Source of the DNA: Mesorhizobium sp. M4B.F.Ca.ET.058.02.1.1
Lineage (GTDB): Bacteria > Pseudomonadota > Alphaproteobacteria > Rhizobiales > Rhizobiaceae
NCBI RefSeq assembly: GCF_003952505.1
Contig: NZ_CP034450.1
Location: forward strand, 4,464,001 to 4,528,000
DNA: 64,000 bases
Direction of reading: 5' to 3'
Below the pieces are notes generated by a model. That model saw nothing but the letters and a program-made list of their open reading frames with translations, had not been told where the DNA came from and did no database searches. Shown in pieces: positions 53,034 through 62,275 of the stretch. Each line of letters begins with the position of its first letter. The stretch's first letter is position 1. A program made the position numbers and the translations under genes.

Positions 53034-53050
53034 TTGGCACGGCGCTTGCT
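53034..53050 (+). promoter_or_regulatory. Sigma-54 (-24/-12) promoter of dctA
   Basis: TTGGCAC-GGCGC-TTGCT matches the RpoN consensus TGGCAC-N5-TTGC with exact spacing. It is about 85 bases upstream of the dctA start codon on the same strand. Confidence 0.85.
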
Positions 53051-53134
53051 CCGAGATGACAGCAGCGCTCGACCGGAGCGCAGCATGGGAGAAGGAGGAG
53101 CCCCCACCCCGATCCGGTCAGGGAGAGAGAAACG

Positions 53135-54421
53135 GTGTTGGTTCCAAAAGTCCCCCGCGCGATCGCAGCGCCCCGCAAGCGCCATTTTGCCCGGACCTAC
53201 GTGCAGGTGCTTGCCGCCATAGTCCTGGGTGCCGCAATTGGCTATCTCTATCCGGAAACCGGCCAGAGCCTGAAGCCGCTCGGCGATGCCTTCATCAAAG
53301 TCGTCAAGATGATTATCGCACCTGTCATCTTCCTGACAATTGCGACCGGCATTGCCGGCATGAGCGATCTGCAGAAGGTCGGCCGAGTTGCCGCCAAGGC
53401 GATGGTTTATTTCCTCACCTTCTCGACGCTTGCACTCGTTGTCGGACTGATTGTCGCGAATATCGTTCAGCCTGGCGCCGGCCTCAACATCGATCCGGCC
53501 TCGCTCGATGTCCAAGCCGTTAAGGGCTATGTGGCCACGGCTCACGAGCAGTCCGTGACCAGCTTCCTGATGAACATCATCCCGTCAACGATTGCCAGTG
53601 CCTTCGCGGAAGGCGACATCCTGCAAGTCTTGTTCTTCTCGGTCCTGTTCGGCATTGCTTTGGCGATGACCGGAGAGACGAGCAGGCCGGTCGTTACCTT
53701 TCTCCAGGCGCTTACCGCCCCCATTTTTAAGCTCGTCGGCATTCTGATGAAGGCTGCACCCATCGGCGCCTTCGGCGCAATGGCCTTTACGATCGGCAAA
53801 TACGGTATCGGTTCGGTGGCCAACCTCGCGATACTGGTCGCGACGTTCTATCTTACCGCCTTCCTCTTCGTGTTCGGGGCTCTCGGCGCGGTCTGCCGCT
53901 ACAACGGCTTCTCGATCTTTTCTCTTGTCCGCTACATCAAGGACGAACTGCTGCTTGTCCTGGCAACGTCCTCCTCGGAGGCCGCGCTGCCCTCGCTCAT
54001 GGAGAAGATGGAGAAGGCCGGCGCCGCGCGTTCGGTCGTAAGTCTCGTCATCCCTACTGGATACTCATTCAATCTGGACGGTACCAATATCTACATGACG
54101 ATCGCCGCCCTCTTCATCGCGCAGGCGACGAACACAGATTTGTCAATTGCCGATCAGATCCTCCTGCTGCTAATTGCGATGCTTTCCTCGAAGGGTGCGG
54201 CAGGCGTCACCGGCGCCGGCTTCATCACATTGGCCGCTACTCTCTCTGTCGTGCCGAGTGTTCCCGTTGCCGGAATGGCTCTAATTCTTGGCGTGGACCG
54301 CTTCATGTCGGAATGCCGCGCGCTGACGAATTTAGTCGGTAATGCGGTGGCATCGCTCGTTGTCGCTCGCTGGGAAGGCGAATTGGACCAGTCACGGATG
54401 GAAGCCGCTTTCCGCGGTTAG
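53135..54421 (+). CDS. dctA: C4-dicarboxylate transporter DctA
   Basis: DctA imports malate, succinate and fumarate, the carbon source of bacteroids. The 428-residue inner-membrane symporter of the DAACS family has its usual length. Features: [39 protein letters not shown], the serine-rich loop [20 protein letters not shown] (hairpin HP1), [20 protein letters not shown], and [20 protein letters not shown] (HP2). Translation most likely starts at GTG 53135 after GGGAGAGAG. The sigma-54 promoter plus a NifA site upstream predict induction in nodules. No dctB/dctD are adjacent. Confidence 0.95.
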   Translation: MLVPKVPRAIAAPRKRHFARTYVQVLAAIVLGAAIGYLYPETGQSLKPLGDAFIKVVKMIIAPVIFLTIATGIAGMSDLQKVGRVAAKAMVYFLTFSTLALVVGLIVANIVQPGAGLNIDPASLDVQAVKGYVATAHEQSVTSFLMNIIPSTIASAFAEGDILQVLFFSVLFGIALAMTGETSRPVVTFLQALTAPIFKLVGILMKAAPIGAFGAMAFTIGKYGIGSVANLAILVATFYLTAFLFVFGALGAVCRYNGFSIFSLVRYIKDELLLVLATSSSEAALPSLMEKMEKAGAARSVVSLVIPTGYSFNLDGTNIYMTIAALFIAQATNTDLSIADQILLLLIAMLSSKGAAGVTGAGFITLAATLSVVPSVPVAGMALILGVDRFMSECRALTNLVGNAVASLVVARWEGELDQSRMEAAFRG

Positions 54422-54699
54422 GGTTACATCAAACTGGCTCCCCGCAAGCAAAATCGCAACAGCGCGACGTGTAAGTCGCGGCCTTGCCACAACAGTCGAA
54501 TTGCCAGCCTCCAAAGAGCGCTGGAAATAGAGTACTAACGCAGTGAGTAATACAACACCATGAAGCCCCTAAGCAAACGAACGGTTCACGGAAACTCATC
54601 TGGGTGCGCATGGAGCGCTGTTCGTCGAATGCGCTATCAACCGCCGGGTGTGGGAACTATTTCAGCTTGCCGCCCCAAGCCGTCGCGGGATCGCACCGG
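54422..54699. other. Spacer between dctA and the LacI-family gene
   Basis: No gene recognised. The open frame of the regulator extends upstream to 54604 but the extra 32 residues lack family similarity. No copy of the paired palindromes seen at 55764 and 62463 is visible here. Confidence 0.4.
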
Positions 54700-55761
54700 A
54701 TGACGGAGGACCGGCCGATCAGAATCGCTAGGGGAAAGCGCGTCACAATTGCCGATCTCGCCCGCGAAGCCGGAGTCAGCGTAGCAACAGTCGATCGGGT
54801 TCTGAACGTCCGCCTTCCGGTGCGAGAGGAGACCGCCCAGCGGGTCCATGCGGCCGCGCACGCGATCGGCTATCATGCTGCCGGTCTCATCAAACAGCGC
54901 TTGCAGCAGCACCTGCCGCACTACAAGCTGGGCTTCATCTTGAGAAAACCTGCCCACGATTTTTACCAAGATTTCGCTCGCAATATTGAAGAGTCGGTCA
55001 GTATGGCTAAATCCTTCCACGGCCTTCCGATCATCGAGTTCGCGCAGTCACATTTGCCGCGTGACCTGCTCCCGCTTCTTAAGGACCTTGGAAGCCGCTG
55101 CCAGGCGATCGCCATGGTGGCGGCCGATCACCCGAAAATCACAGCATCAGTCGAGGAGCTCAAGGCGAAAGGTATCCCGGTATTTTCGCTGTTATCCGAC
55201 TTCGCCGATGGCGTGCGCGAGGGCTACATCGGCCTCAACAACAGCAAGGTCGGACGGACTGCCGCTTGGGTGTTTTCCAAGGCCGCAAAACGGCCCGGCA
55301 AGGTGGCGGTGTTTGTCGGAAGCCATCGCTTCCAGGCGCATGCGACGCGGGAAACGGCCTTTCGTGCCTATTTTCGTGAGAACGCGCCCAAATTCGAGGT
55401 GCTTGATCCGCTCGTGAACCTTGATGAACGGCAGCTCACTTACGAAAAATTGCTGGATCTTATGCAGCGGGAACCAGAGCTCGTCGGCTTCTATATGGCC
55501 GGCGGGGGTATAGAGGGAGCAATTTCCGCGCTCCGAGAAGAGGGGAGCGGTCAGGATCTCGTCGCGATCGTGAGTGAAATGACGCCGCAGTCACGTGGGG
55601 CGCTTGCGGATGACATCTTGACGATGGCGGTCGGCACGCCAATGCGCCGACTTTGCCAGGAGCTGATAATGGCAATGGAGCGGGCCATCAAAGCCGGCGT
55701 CGCGGAGAGCCCGGGGCAGACATTTCTGCCGTTCGACATTTATCTTCCGGAAAATATTTGA
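54700..55761 (+). CDS. LacI/GalR-family transcriptional regulator (FixV-like candidate)
   Basis: A 353-residue LacI-family regulator. The N-terminal helix-turn-helix is VTIADLAREAGVSVATVDRV and the hinge helix follows (VHAAAHAIGYH). The rest is a periplasmic-binding-protein-like ligand domain (LGFILRKPAHDFYQDFARNI, GYIGLNNSKVGRTAAW, GKVAVFVGSHRFQAHATR, GFYMAGGGIEGAISALREEG) of the type that binds inositols or sugars. It sits between a NifA-controlled dctA and an inosose-isomerase-like gene. In M. loti R7A a LacI/GalR-family protein, FixV, activates a nifA gene; shared operators here (55764 and 62463) suggest this is the equivalent. The start at 54700 (MTEDRPIRIARGK) is chosen by family length. 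Confidence 0.85.
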   Translation: MTEDRPIRIARGKRVTIADLAREAGVSVATVDRVLNVRLPVREETAQRVHAAAHAIGYHAAGLIKQRLQQHLPHYKLGFILRKPAHDFYQDFARNIEESVSMAKSFHGLPIIEFAQSHLPRDLLPLLKDLGSRCQAIAMVAADHPKITASVEELKAKGIPVFSLLSDFADGVREGYIGLNNSKVGRTAAWVFSKAAKRPGKVAVFVGSHRFQAHATRETAFRAYFRENAPKFEVLDPLVNLDERQLTYEKLLDLMQREPELVGFYMAGGGIEGAISALREEGSGQDLVAIVSEMTPQSRGALADDILTMAVGTPMRRLCQELIMAMERAIKAGVAESPGQTFLPFDIYLPENI

Positions 55762-55763
55762 CC

Positions 55764-55815
55764 TTGATGGATTTCTATCATGAGCGCCCATTTTCCTTTC
55801 ACCGATGAAAGGAAA
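55764..55815. promoter_or_regulatory. Paired palindromic operator upstream of the isomerase-like gene
   Basis: Two elements: an imperfect palindrome TTGATGGATTTCTATCAT (55764-55781) and a perfect 10-bp inverted repeat TTTCCTTTCA-CCGA-TGAAAGGAAA (55792-55815), followed by GCTCGATTGACTC. The same arrangement, with compensating base changes, occurs at 62463-62510 upstream of nifA. The likely binding protein is the adjacent LacI-family regulator. It lies 110 bases before the isomerase-like start. Confidence 0.75.
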
Positions 55816-55925
55816 GCTCGATTGACTCGGCCGTCTCTGTCCGATCTGTGAACCGGCGTGGTTCCGTCTTGAAAGAAGCCGGATGCCGAAATGGCAGCCG
55901 CGCTTCATGGAAGGAAAGTCAAGCA

Positions 55926-56729
55926 ATGCGCCAGGTATCGCCCCGCTTTGCACTCGATCACATGGCGGCGCCCCGCCTTGACGTCAGTGCGCTTTTCGCG
56001 CTTGCCCGTGACCAAGGCCTGACCGACGTCCAAATCCGTTACCCTCATTTCAGCAATCCTGTCGCACGCGGCATTCCGGCTGCGGACGTCCGGTTTGCCG
56101 CTACCGAAGCGGGCATCACGATCATCTCTGTCAACGCCTTGCAGCGGTTCAACGACTGGACTCCAACGCGTCAGGCCGAGGCAAGCAACCTCGCCGATTA
56201 TGCGACGGCGTGCGGGGCGGAGACGCTCGTTTTGGTGCCGGCCAACCGCAGCTCGTGGCCCACCAATAGCGAGCGCCAGGACAATCTTCGTTTCGCTCTA
56301 AACGAGATCAAGCCAATCCTCCAGTCGCGGGGTCTGATCGGTCTTATCGAGCCGCTGGGTTTCCGAACCTGCTCGCTTCGATCAAAGAAGGAAGCGGCCG
56401 AGGCCGTTGCCGCGGTTGATGGCCAGTCCGTCTTTCGCCTCGTGCACGACACGTTCCACCACACCCTGGCCGGGGAGACATGCCTGTTCTGCGAGCTTAC
56501 CGGCCTGGTGCACATTTCAAGCGTAAACGACCCGACCTTCTGGATTTACCCCGATCGCTTTCTTGCAGGTTCCGACAATGGCAGCCAGATTCAGGCGCTG
56601 CTGGATGGCGGCTACGCGGGACCTTTCTCGTTCGAGCTGGTCGAGGAAGTCCATTCTCTGGACGATCTCGCAGGCGCACTTGCCGCCAGCATCGACTTTA
56701 TCCGGCGAGGGCTATTGTCGTCAGAGTAG
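55926..56729 (+). CDS. Sugar-phosphate isomerase/epimerase, inosose isomerase (IolI/MocC)-like
   Basis: A 267-residue TIM-barrel enzyme of the xylose-isomerase-like AP_endonuc_2 family. Visible features: FALDHMAAPRLDVSALFALA, ISVNALQRFNDWTP, IGLIEPLGFRTCSLRSKKEA (metal-binding Glu), FRLVHDTFHHTLAGE (Asp/His), VHISSVNDP (His), and the C-terminal FSFELVEEVHSL (Glu). These residues fit the metal site of IolI/IolE/MocC-type enzymes that act on inosose, in inositol or rhizopine catabolism. GGAAGGAAAG precedes the ATG at 55926. It has its own upstream paired-palindrome operator and follows the LacI-family gene. The substrate is inferred. Confidence 0.8.
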   Translation: MRQVSPRFALDHMAAPRLDVSALFALARDQGLTDVQIRYPHFSNPVARGIPAADVRFAATEAGITIISVNALQRFNDWTPTRQAEASNLADYATACGAETLVLVPANRSSWPTNSERQDNLRFALNEIKPILQSRGLIGLIEPLGFRTCSLRSKKEAAEAVAAVDGQSVFRLVHDTFHHTLAGETCLFCELTGLVHISSVNDPTFWIYPDRFLAGSDNGSQIQALLDGGYAGPFSFELVEEVHSLDDLAGALAASIDFIRRGLLSSE

Positions 56730-56777
56730 ATGGTGACAGGAGTAGTGACTATAGGTGCGCCTGAATTTTCCGTGGGT

Positions 56778-57695
56778 TCACAGCGGGACAGCCATCCGAG
56801 ATGCCTCTTGCATCATTATCTCCCGCATCCAGATGCTTGCCGGATCGCTATTGTGGAGGGCCGGCCATTGGAGGGTCTCGGTGAATGTGGGAAATGGCAG
56901 CGGAAGTTCGATAACCCGCAGGGGGAACGTGTTTTCGAAATGCCTGACCAGCCGCAAGGGCATGGTCGCTATACGAGCTGTGCCGGACACCATAGGTGGA
57001 ATCATGCTGAAGCCCTGCACGGCGACCTCGACACGTCTCTTAAGGCCATGCTCAAGCAAAAACCATTCCTCGATAGACGGCTTCATCGTACGCCCGAACC
57101 TGACCGCGACGTGCCTCATCGACATGTATCTCTCGAATGTAAGCTGCTGTGGCAGCTGCTTGTTTGTGGGACAGCCTACGCACACGAGCTTCTCGTCAAA
57201 CAGCGGAACGCTTGAATGCACACTCGACGTGAACATATCCGGTAGAATTAGAAAATCGACGTCACCGCGCCGGAGAAGCTCATCGGGGCTATCGTCGACA
57301 GGCAGCAGTTCGAAGCTGACGGCGGGGGCTTCCCGTGCAATACGCTCCACAAGCTTTTCGAAAAACACGAGCGTGACGAAATCGGAAAGAATGATCCTGA
57401 AGAGGCGATCGGCTCGAGCTGGGTCAAACGGATCCGAAGAAATAATCGAGCACTGGATGTGCTGGAGAGCGTCGCGAACTGCGGGGGCAAATGCTGCCGC
57501 ACGCGGGGTTAGAAATCGTTCGCGACCTCTTATCGTAAACAGTTCATCGCGGAAATAATCGCGCAGTCGGGCGACGGCCGCACTCATGGCGGGCTGACTC
57601 AGGTTGATCCTGCGTGCCGCCGCCGAGAGATTACGCTCCGTCAGGAGTGCGTCGAGCACAACGAGGAGATTTAGATCAAGTCCTTTGAAACGCAT
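56778..57695 (-). CDS. nodD: Nodulation regulator NodD
   Basis: The only intact nodD of the window, a 305-residue LysR-family regulator that responds to legume flavonoids and activates nod boxes. The helix-turn-helix is [20 protein letters not shown], followed by [20 protein letters not shown]. The ligand-binding part includes [40 protein letters not shown] and VCVGCPTNK. The family start [12 protein letters not shown] (57695) is used; the frame extends 14 codons further. A nod box lies 21 bases upstream, allowing autoregulation. Convergent with the isomerase-like gene. Confidence 0.96.
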   Translation of the reverse strand: MRFKGLDLNLLVVLDALLTERNLSAAARRINLSQPAMSAAVARLRDYFRDELFTIRGRERFLTPRAAAFAPAVRDALQHIQCSIISSDPFDPARADRLFRIILSDFVTLVFFEKLVERIAREAPAVSFELLPVDDSPDELLRRGDVDFLILPDMFTSSVHSSVPLFDEKLVCVGCPTNKQLPQQLTFERYMSMRHVAVRFGRTMKPSIEEWFLLEHGLKRRVEVAVQGFSMIPPMVSGTARIATMPLRLVRHFENTFPLRVIELPLPFPTFTETLQWPALHNSDPASIWMREIMMQEASRMAVPL

Positions 57696-57715
57696 GTCAT
57701 CAGCCATCCATGGGA

Positions 57716-57764
57716 TGGATGCCTTTAACCGAAACAAACGACTTTAACAATTTAGCATTCTTGC
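57716..57764 (+). promoter_or_regulatory. nod box divergent from nodD (no nod gene downstream)
   Basis: ATCCATGGGATGGATGCC, then AACCGAAACAAACGACTTTA match the nod box. It is oriented away from nodD. The next 600 bases hold no nod gene, only an unassigned stretch and an IS110 relic, so the box is orphaned unless it serves nodD autoregulation. Confidence 0.88.
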
Positions 57765-58367
57765 AATCTTTTGTCGCAAAAAGTTTATGATGGATGACGT
57801 TAAGGTCCGACATATGAGCCGCGTGATCTGCCGAAGCGAGCAATCGTACGTACTGTGCAGGTCAGAGATTGGCGGTTTGAAATGCCGGGCCGATGGCGCC
57901 GGGCTATCAACCAGCGTCTTCGGCGGCCCCGACCTAGCAAGGCGTGGTCCGAGGCGACTGATGGGCGGTTTGATCCTAAGCTGCCGTGAGGCCTGTGTTG
58001 TATCGGCGAAGCCAATGCAGCAGTTCGGCAGCGTTTTTGAGAGCTGTTGTAGGCTCGGCCTAAGCCCATTGGCGCAAGCCTGTCTGAACGAAGCGCTTGG
58101 CCTTGCTGTTATCCGGTGGTGATCTGTGGTGCCTTTTCGTCCTGCCGTTCTTGTTTTGGAACGCCCTTATGGTGAGCCCATCCGGGACGTGGGGCACCGG
58201 GAGCACGAAGGTGCAGGCAGGCCGTCAATAGACCGTGGGCTGAGAGCCCGAGCTCGTTACATCGCCGCCCCTCGCGACTTTCCCGGAGGCGCTGCGAGCG
58301 CGGATCAGTAGATGTCGTGTTACCCGCCAGCTCCCGTCTTTGACCGAGCCAAGAAGGAGGAACGGGC
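57765..58367. other. Region between orphan nod box and IS110
   Basis: A 111-codon plus-strand frame (57787-58122) is open but has no recognisable domain. The last 250 bases are probably the left end of the IS110 element, with AGGAGG before its transposase start. Confidence 0.4.
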
Positions 58368-59601
58368 ATGCGCATCATCGGACTGGATATTCACCGCGCC
58401 TTCGCCGAAGCAGTGGCATGGGAGGATGGCAGGCTCAGGCGACTCGGCCGCGTCGACATGCGGCGCGATCTGCTGGCGGCGTTCGCCGCGAAGCTGTCGC
58501 CGAACGATGTCGGGGTGATCGAGGCCACCGGCAACGCGACGTCCGCTACGGCTGTGGTTGCGCCGCATGTGAAGAAGGTGGGGATCGGCAACCCGAAACA
58601 GGTGCGTATCATTGCCTATGCCAAGATCAAAACGACGATCGAGGCCGACGTTCTTGCGCAGCTCTATGCCAGCGGCTTCTTGCCAGAAGTCTGGATTGCG
58701 GACGAGCCGACGCAGGCTCTGCGTCGACAGGTGACACGGCGCAATCAGATTGTCCGACAGAGATCTCGATTGAAGACCGTCATCCAGTCGATCCTTCATA
58801 GCCACCTGATCCCGTCCTGCCCGCATGCCGACCTGTGCGGCGCCAAGGGTCGGACCTGGTTAATCGAGCAGGTCGTACCGCAGGACGAGCGCCTCGCGAT
58901 CGATCGGCATCTGCGCGAGTTCGACCGATTGGGCGAAGACCTCCAGGTCATCGAACGCGATCTTGCCCGCTCGGCTCTCGAGGATGAAGGCGTGAAGCGG
59001 CTGATGACCATTCCCGGCGTCGACATCACCGTCGCGCTGGCGATGAAGGCGGCGATCGGCGACGTGTCGCGCTTCGACGATCCGCAGAAGCTCGTGACCT
59101 ATCTCGGGTTGAACCCAAGCGTCCGACAGTCCGGCCAGGTCCGGCCTACCATGGGCGGATCACCAAGCAGGGCCGTGGTCATGCGCGCGGCATGCTCGTC
59201 GAGGCGGCCTGGGCGGCCGCTCGTGCTCCCGGACCGTTGCGAGCCTTCTCCCTGCGGCGTGCGAGCCCGGCGCGGACAGCATGTCGCGGCCGTGGCAACC
59301 GCACGCAAACTCTCTGTCGTGATCTGGCATCTGTTGATGAAGGGCGAGAGTTACGCGTGGGCTCGACCCTCCCTGCATGCCAAGAAGCTTGCGCGATGTG
59401 GAACTCAAGGCCGGGAGCAAGGCTGTGCGCGGCCAAAAGGGAGCCGCGCACGCCTACAACATAAAGAGCCACCGGGAAGAAGAGCGCCGCTGGGTGGAGC
59501 AGGCCGAGGGCGCCTATGCACGCCTCGCCGCCGGTTGGAACCCACGAGGTCCGAAGAGGGTAGGCACGGATGCCGCAAACCGGGCGCCCAGCTTGGCATA
59601 A
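58368..59601 (+). pseudogene. IS110-family transposase with frameshifts
   Basis: The N-terminal 250 residues are intact (MRIIGLDIHRAFAEAVAWED, the DEDD-fold core, and the C-terminal transposase_20 motif LMTIPGVDITVALAMKAAIG, with FDDPQKLVTYLGLNPSVRQS). After about 59145 the protein continues in other frames: MLVEAAWAAARAPGPLRAFS, then ARRGQHVAAVATARKLSVVI, then RDVELKAGSKAVRG and KSHREEERRWVEQAEGAYAR, ending at 59601. At least three frame changes inactivate it. It is a different IS110 member from the relic at 3245. Confidence 0.85.
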
Positions 59602-59812
59602 GGGCTACGTGGCCTCAGGAAGCGTCGTCGCCAATGCAGACCATGGACGAATTCCCAGCCGATGCCGAGATGCCGGTCGACCGTGCCTGTCGCCGTCCGG
59701 TGATGCGATGCCCCCGAGCGGATGAGTTCGCCCCGGATGCTCCCGGTCACGACGCACGGGTTCGGGTTCCAAGGCGCTCAGTTTGTTCGCGCCTAATCGG
59801 TGTAGGGCGCGG

Positions 59813-60147
59813 CAGAAATACGAGCGTGACGAAATCGGAAAGAATGATCCTGAAGCGGCGATTCGGTAGAGCCGGGTCAAACTATCCGACGAAATAAACG
59901 AGCACTGGATGGGCGGGAGAGCGTCGCGAACTGGAGGGCAAGAGCTCCCGGACGCAGCGTTAAGTTTGAATACCTCCGCGGACATGGTCGCGAGCTCATC
60001 GCGCAAATAATCGAGCAGCCGAGCGCCGGCCGCACTCATGACCGGCTGGGCTCGGTTAATCTTGCATGCCGCGCCCATGAGGTTGCGCTCTGTCGGGAGT
60101 GCGTCGAGCACAACGAGGAGATGTAGTTCACGACCTTTGAAACGCGT
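59813..60147 (-). pseudogene. nodD relic upstream of nodFE copy 2
   Basis: The minus strand encodes [38 protein letters not shown] and DALPPIQCSFISSD, colinear with the first 110 residues of NodD, then [13 protein letters not shown] in another frame. The start codon is ACG, and several indels are present. It extends further than the copy 1 relic, so the IS110 relic side preserves more of the ancestral gene. Confidence 0.85.
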
Positions 60148-60155
60148 GGTCAACT

Positions 60156-60204
60156 ATCCAAAGTGTGGATGCCTTTCATCGAAACAAACGATTTCATCAA
60201 TGTT
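60156..60204 (+). promoter_or_regulatory. nod box upstream of nodFE copy 2
   Basis: ATCCAAAGTGTGGATGCC, then CATCGAAACAAACGATTTCA; identical to the copy 1 nod box through its core. It points to nodF copy 2 and abuts the nodD relic. Confidence 0.9.
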
Positions 60205-60304
60205 GTGGAATCCTGCATGGGCAGAAGCACCTGACGGACACCGATGCCCCACTGCCTCATGGCGTGGCGAGCGTCTTAAGAAACCGCCCGAAAGGAGATT
60301 TTTC

Positions 60305-60439
60305 ATGCGCTCTACCGGGCAGTGGAGTGCTGGGAAAGGGAGTTGCAACTGACCGGGTCCGACTTCTTCCGAGCCTATGGACAGACTGGGAGACGCGCAC
60401 GGTGTAGCGGCTCACATCGTCATACTGCACCTACGCCAC
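60305..60439 (+). pseudogene. nodA relic between nod box and nodF (copy 2)
   Basis: Same relic as at 44528: an ATG-CGC start after AAAGGAG, then pieces matching Nod[18 protein letters not shown] and AAHIGML with an internal deletion and frameshifts. It was present before the module was duplicated. Confidence 0.75.
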
Positions 60440-60578
60440 ACACCGGCCGGACCTGATCCGGCTTTATGAGCATTGGGCTTTGTCAGTTGCCCAAGCGTGA
60501 TGGCTTTCGCGACGCGGCGCGCCTCAGGAACTGAGCCGCGTCCAGGTCGAAACGCGGGAAAGAAAGACAGGAAACAGA

Positions 60579-60860
60579 ATGGCCGATCAATTCGCAACGG
60601 ACGTCATTGCCCTGATCAAGAAACGCGCCGAGTCGGAGAGCGGTGAGGGAATGCCTACGTCATTCGTCGGCGAGATAACAATCGCCACGGAACTGGACGC
60701 GCTCGGGTTTGATTCGCTGGGTTTGGCGGACGTCCTCTGGGATGTGGAGCAGGCCTACGGCATCAAGATCGACATGAACACGGCCGATGCCTGGTCCAAT
60801 CTCAAGAATGTCGGCGACGTCGTGGAAGCCGTCCGCGGCTTGCTTGCGAAGGAGGCTTGA
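60579..60860 (+). CDS. nodF: Acyl carrier protein NodF (copy 2)
   Basis: A 93-residue acyl carrier protein, identical to copy 1 except Thr instead of Ala at residue 27, well before the phosphopantetheine site (GFDSLGL). Same upstream AGGAAA and the same coupling to nodE. Because the carriers are effectively the same, either could serve both NodE enzymes. Confidence 0.95.
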   Translation: MADQFATDVIALIKKRAESESGEGMPTSFVGEITIATELDALGFDSLGLADVLWDVEQAYGIKIDMNTADAWSNLKNVGDVVEAVRGLLAKEA

Positions 60861-62069
60861 ATGGACAGGCGCGTCGTTATCACCGGAGTGGGCGGCCTGT
60901 GCGGACTGGGCACCGACGCCGCCTCTATGTGGAAAGAGATGCGCGAAGGCCGCTCCGCCATCGGCCCGATCGCCAATTCCGAGCTTCATGACCTGGAGGG
61001 CATGACCGGCGCTGAGATCAAGGCGCTGCCCCAGCACGACATCAATCGCAAGCAGTTCGTCTCCATGGCCCGCTTCAGCTTGCTCGCCGTGCTTGCAGCG
61101 CGCGAAGCCATGCGGCAGGCCGGACTTTCCTGCGACGAGGGGAATGCCCATCGCTTCGGCGCGACAGTGGGCGTCGGCGGCTTGGGCTGGGATGTGATGG
61201 AGGAAACTTACCGGGCCCTCCTTTTGGACGGCGCGAGGCGAGTTGGCATCCTCGCTGTACCCAAAACGATGCCAAGCGCCGCCGCCGGCCAGGTGAGCTT
61301 GAGCCTCGGCTTGCGCGGGCCGGTCTTCGGGGTGACCTCCGCATGTGCCTCGGCCAACCATGCGATCGCCTCGGCGGTGGACCAGATCAAGCTGGGCCGG
61401 GCCGACGTAATGGTTTCCGGAGGCAGCGACGCACCCTTCGCATGGGGCGTGCTGAAAGCATGGGAAGCAATGCGCGTGCTTTCACCCGATACCTGCCGGC
61501 CCTTCTCCGCCGATAGGAAGGGCCTGGTGCTGGGCGAGGGTGCGGGCATGGCCGTGCTGGAAAGCTACGAGCATGCCACGAGGCGTGGTGCCACAATTCT
61601 TGCCGAGATCGCCGGCGTCGGCCTTTCCGCCGATGCCTTCCACATTGCCGCGCCATCTGTCGAGGGGCCAGCGTCGGCGATGCGCGCCTGCCTTGCCGAT
61701 GCCGGGCTGAATGCCGAGGACGTCGACTACCTCAACGCGCACGGCACCGGTACCAAAAGCAATGATCAGACTGAAACGGCGGCGATCAAGCGTGTGTTTG
61801 GAAACCACGCTTATTCGATGTCCATCTCTTCCACCAAGTCCACGCACGCGCATTGCCTCGGCGCAGCGAGCGCGCTTGAAATGATCGCCTGCGTGATGGC
61901 AATCCAAGAGGACGTCGTGCCGCCGACCGCCAACTATCGCGAGCCAGATCCCGCTTGCGACCTCGACATCACACCCAATGTGCCGCGCGAGCGCAAGGTG
62001 CGCGTCGCCATGAGCAACGCCTTCGCCATGGGCGGTACGAACGCAGTTCTGGCATTCAGGCAGGTGTAG
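60861..62069 (+). CDS. nodE: Beta-ketoacyl synthase NodE (copy 2)
   Basis: A 402-residue KAS II-like condensing enzyme with the same catalytic residues as copy 1 (Cys162 in [24 protein letters not shown]). Residues 64-70 read KQFVSMA and 107-145 begin [20 protein letters not shown], giving the GGLG turn and following helix usual in FabF-like enzymes. Copy 1 has quite different residues there. Other differences are Cys for Trp at 91 and Ser for Leu near 317. This is probably the ancestral-type allele. Expected to elongate the NodF-bound acyl chain, perhaps to a different length or unsaturation than copy 1. Confidence 0.95.
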   Translation: MDRRVVITGVGGLCGLGTDAASMWKEMREGRSAIGPIANSELHDLEGMTGAEIKALPQHDINRKQFVSMARFSLLAVLAAREAMRQAGLSCDEGNAHRFGATVGVGGLGWDVMEETYRALLLDGARRVGILAVPKTMPSAAAGQVSLSLGLRGPVFGVTSACASANHAIASAVDQIKLGRADVMVSGGSDAPFAWGVLKAWEAMRVLSPDTCRPFSADRKGLVLGEGAGMAVLESYEHATRRGATILAEIAGVGLSADAFHIAAPSVEGPASAMRACLADAGLNAEDVDYLNAHGTGTKSNDQTETAAIKRVFGNHAYSMSISSTKSTHAHCLGAASALEMIACVMAIQEDVVPPTANYREPDPACDLDITPNVPRERKVRVAMSNAFAMGGTNAVLAFRQV

Positions 62070-62132
62070 AAGCCATGCAAGACGCCTCATTTGAGGTCAC
62101 CTGTCGTATCTAGCTGCTTGAGGGGCGGGGCA

Positions 62133-62275
62133 TTGTGATACAGGGAGAGCTGTGGGGTCCCTCCTTCTCGGCCTCGACGATGTGGAAGGAGCCTGTGCGG
62201 CGAAACGGGCTAGACGCCCCAGGCCCAGAACTTGGGCGAAACCAACTCCCACCAAAGGACAGCCGGTTTAGTAGC
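62133..62275. repeat. Second short repeat shared with 46515-46660
   Basis: Matches the segment downstream of nodE copy 1 (AGGGAGAGCTGTGGGG, TCTCGGCCTCGACGATGTG, AAGGAGCCTGTGCGGCGAAA) with scattered changes. It follows the 2-kb repeat after about a dozen bases. Confidence 0.7.

Larger units (their letters stand above)
60026..62120 (+). repeat. nodFE module, copy 2 (2-kb direct repeat)
   Basis: Direct repeat of 44301-46343. It carries 52 extra bases (about 60228-60279) between nod box and nodA relic. All intergenic parts are otherwise nearly identical, while nodE has two divergent blocks. Confidence 0.95.
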
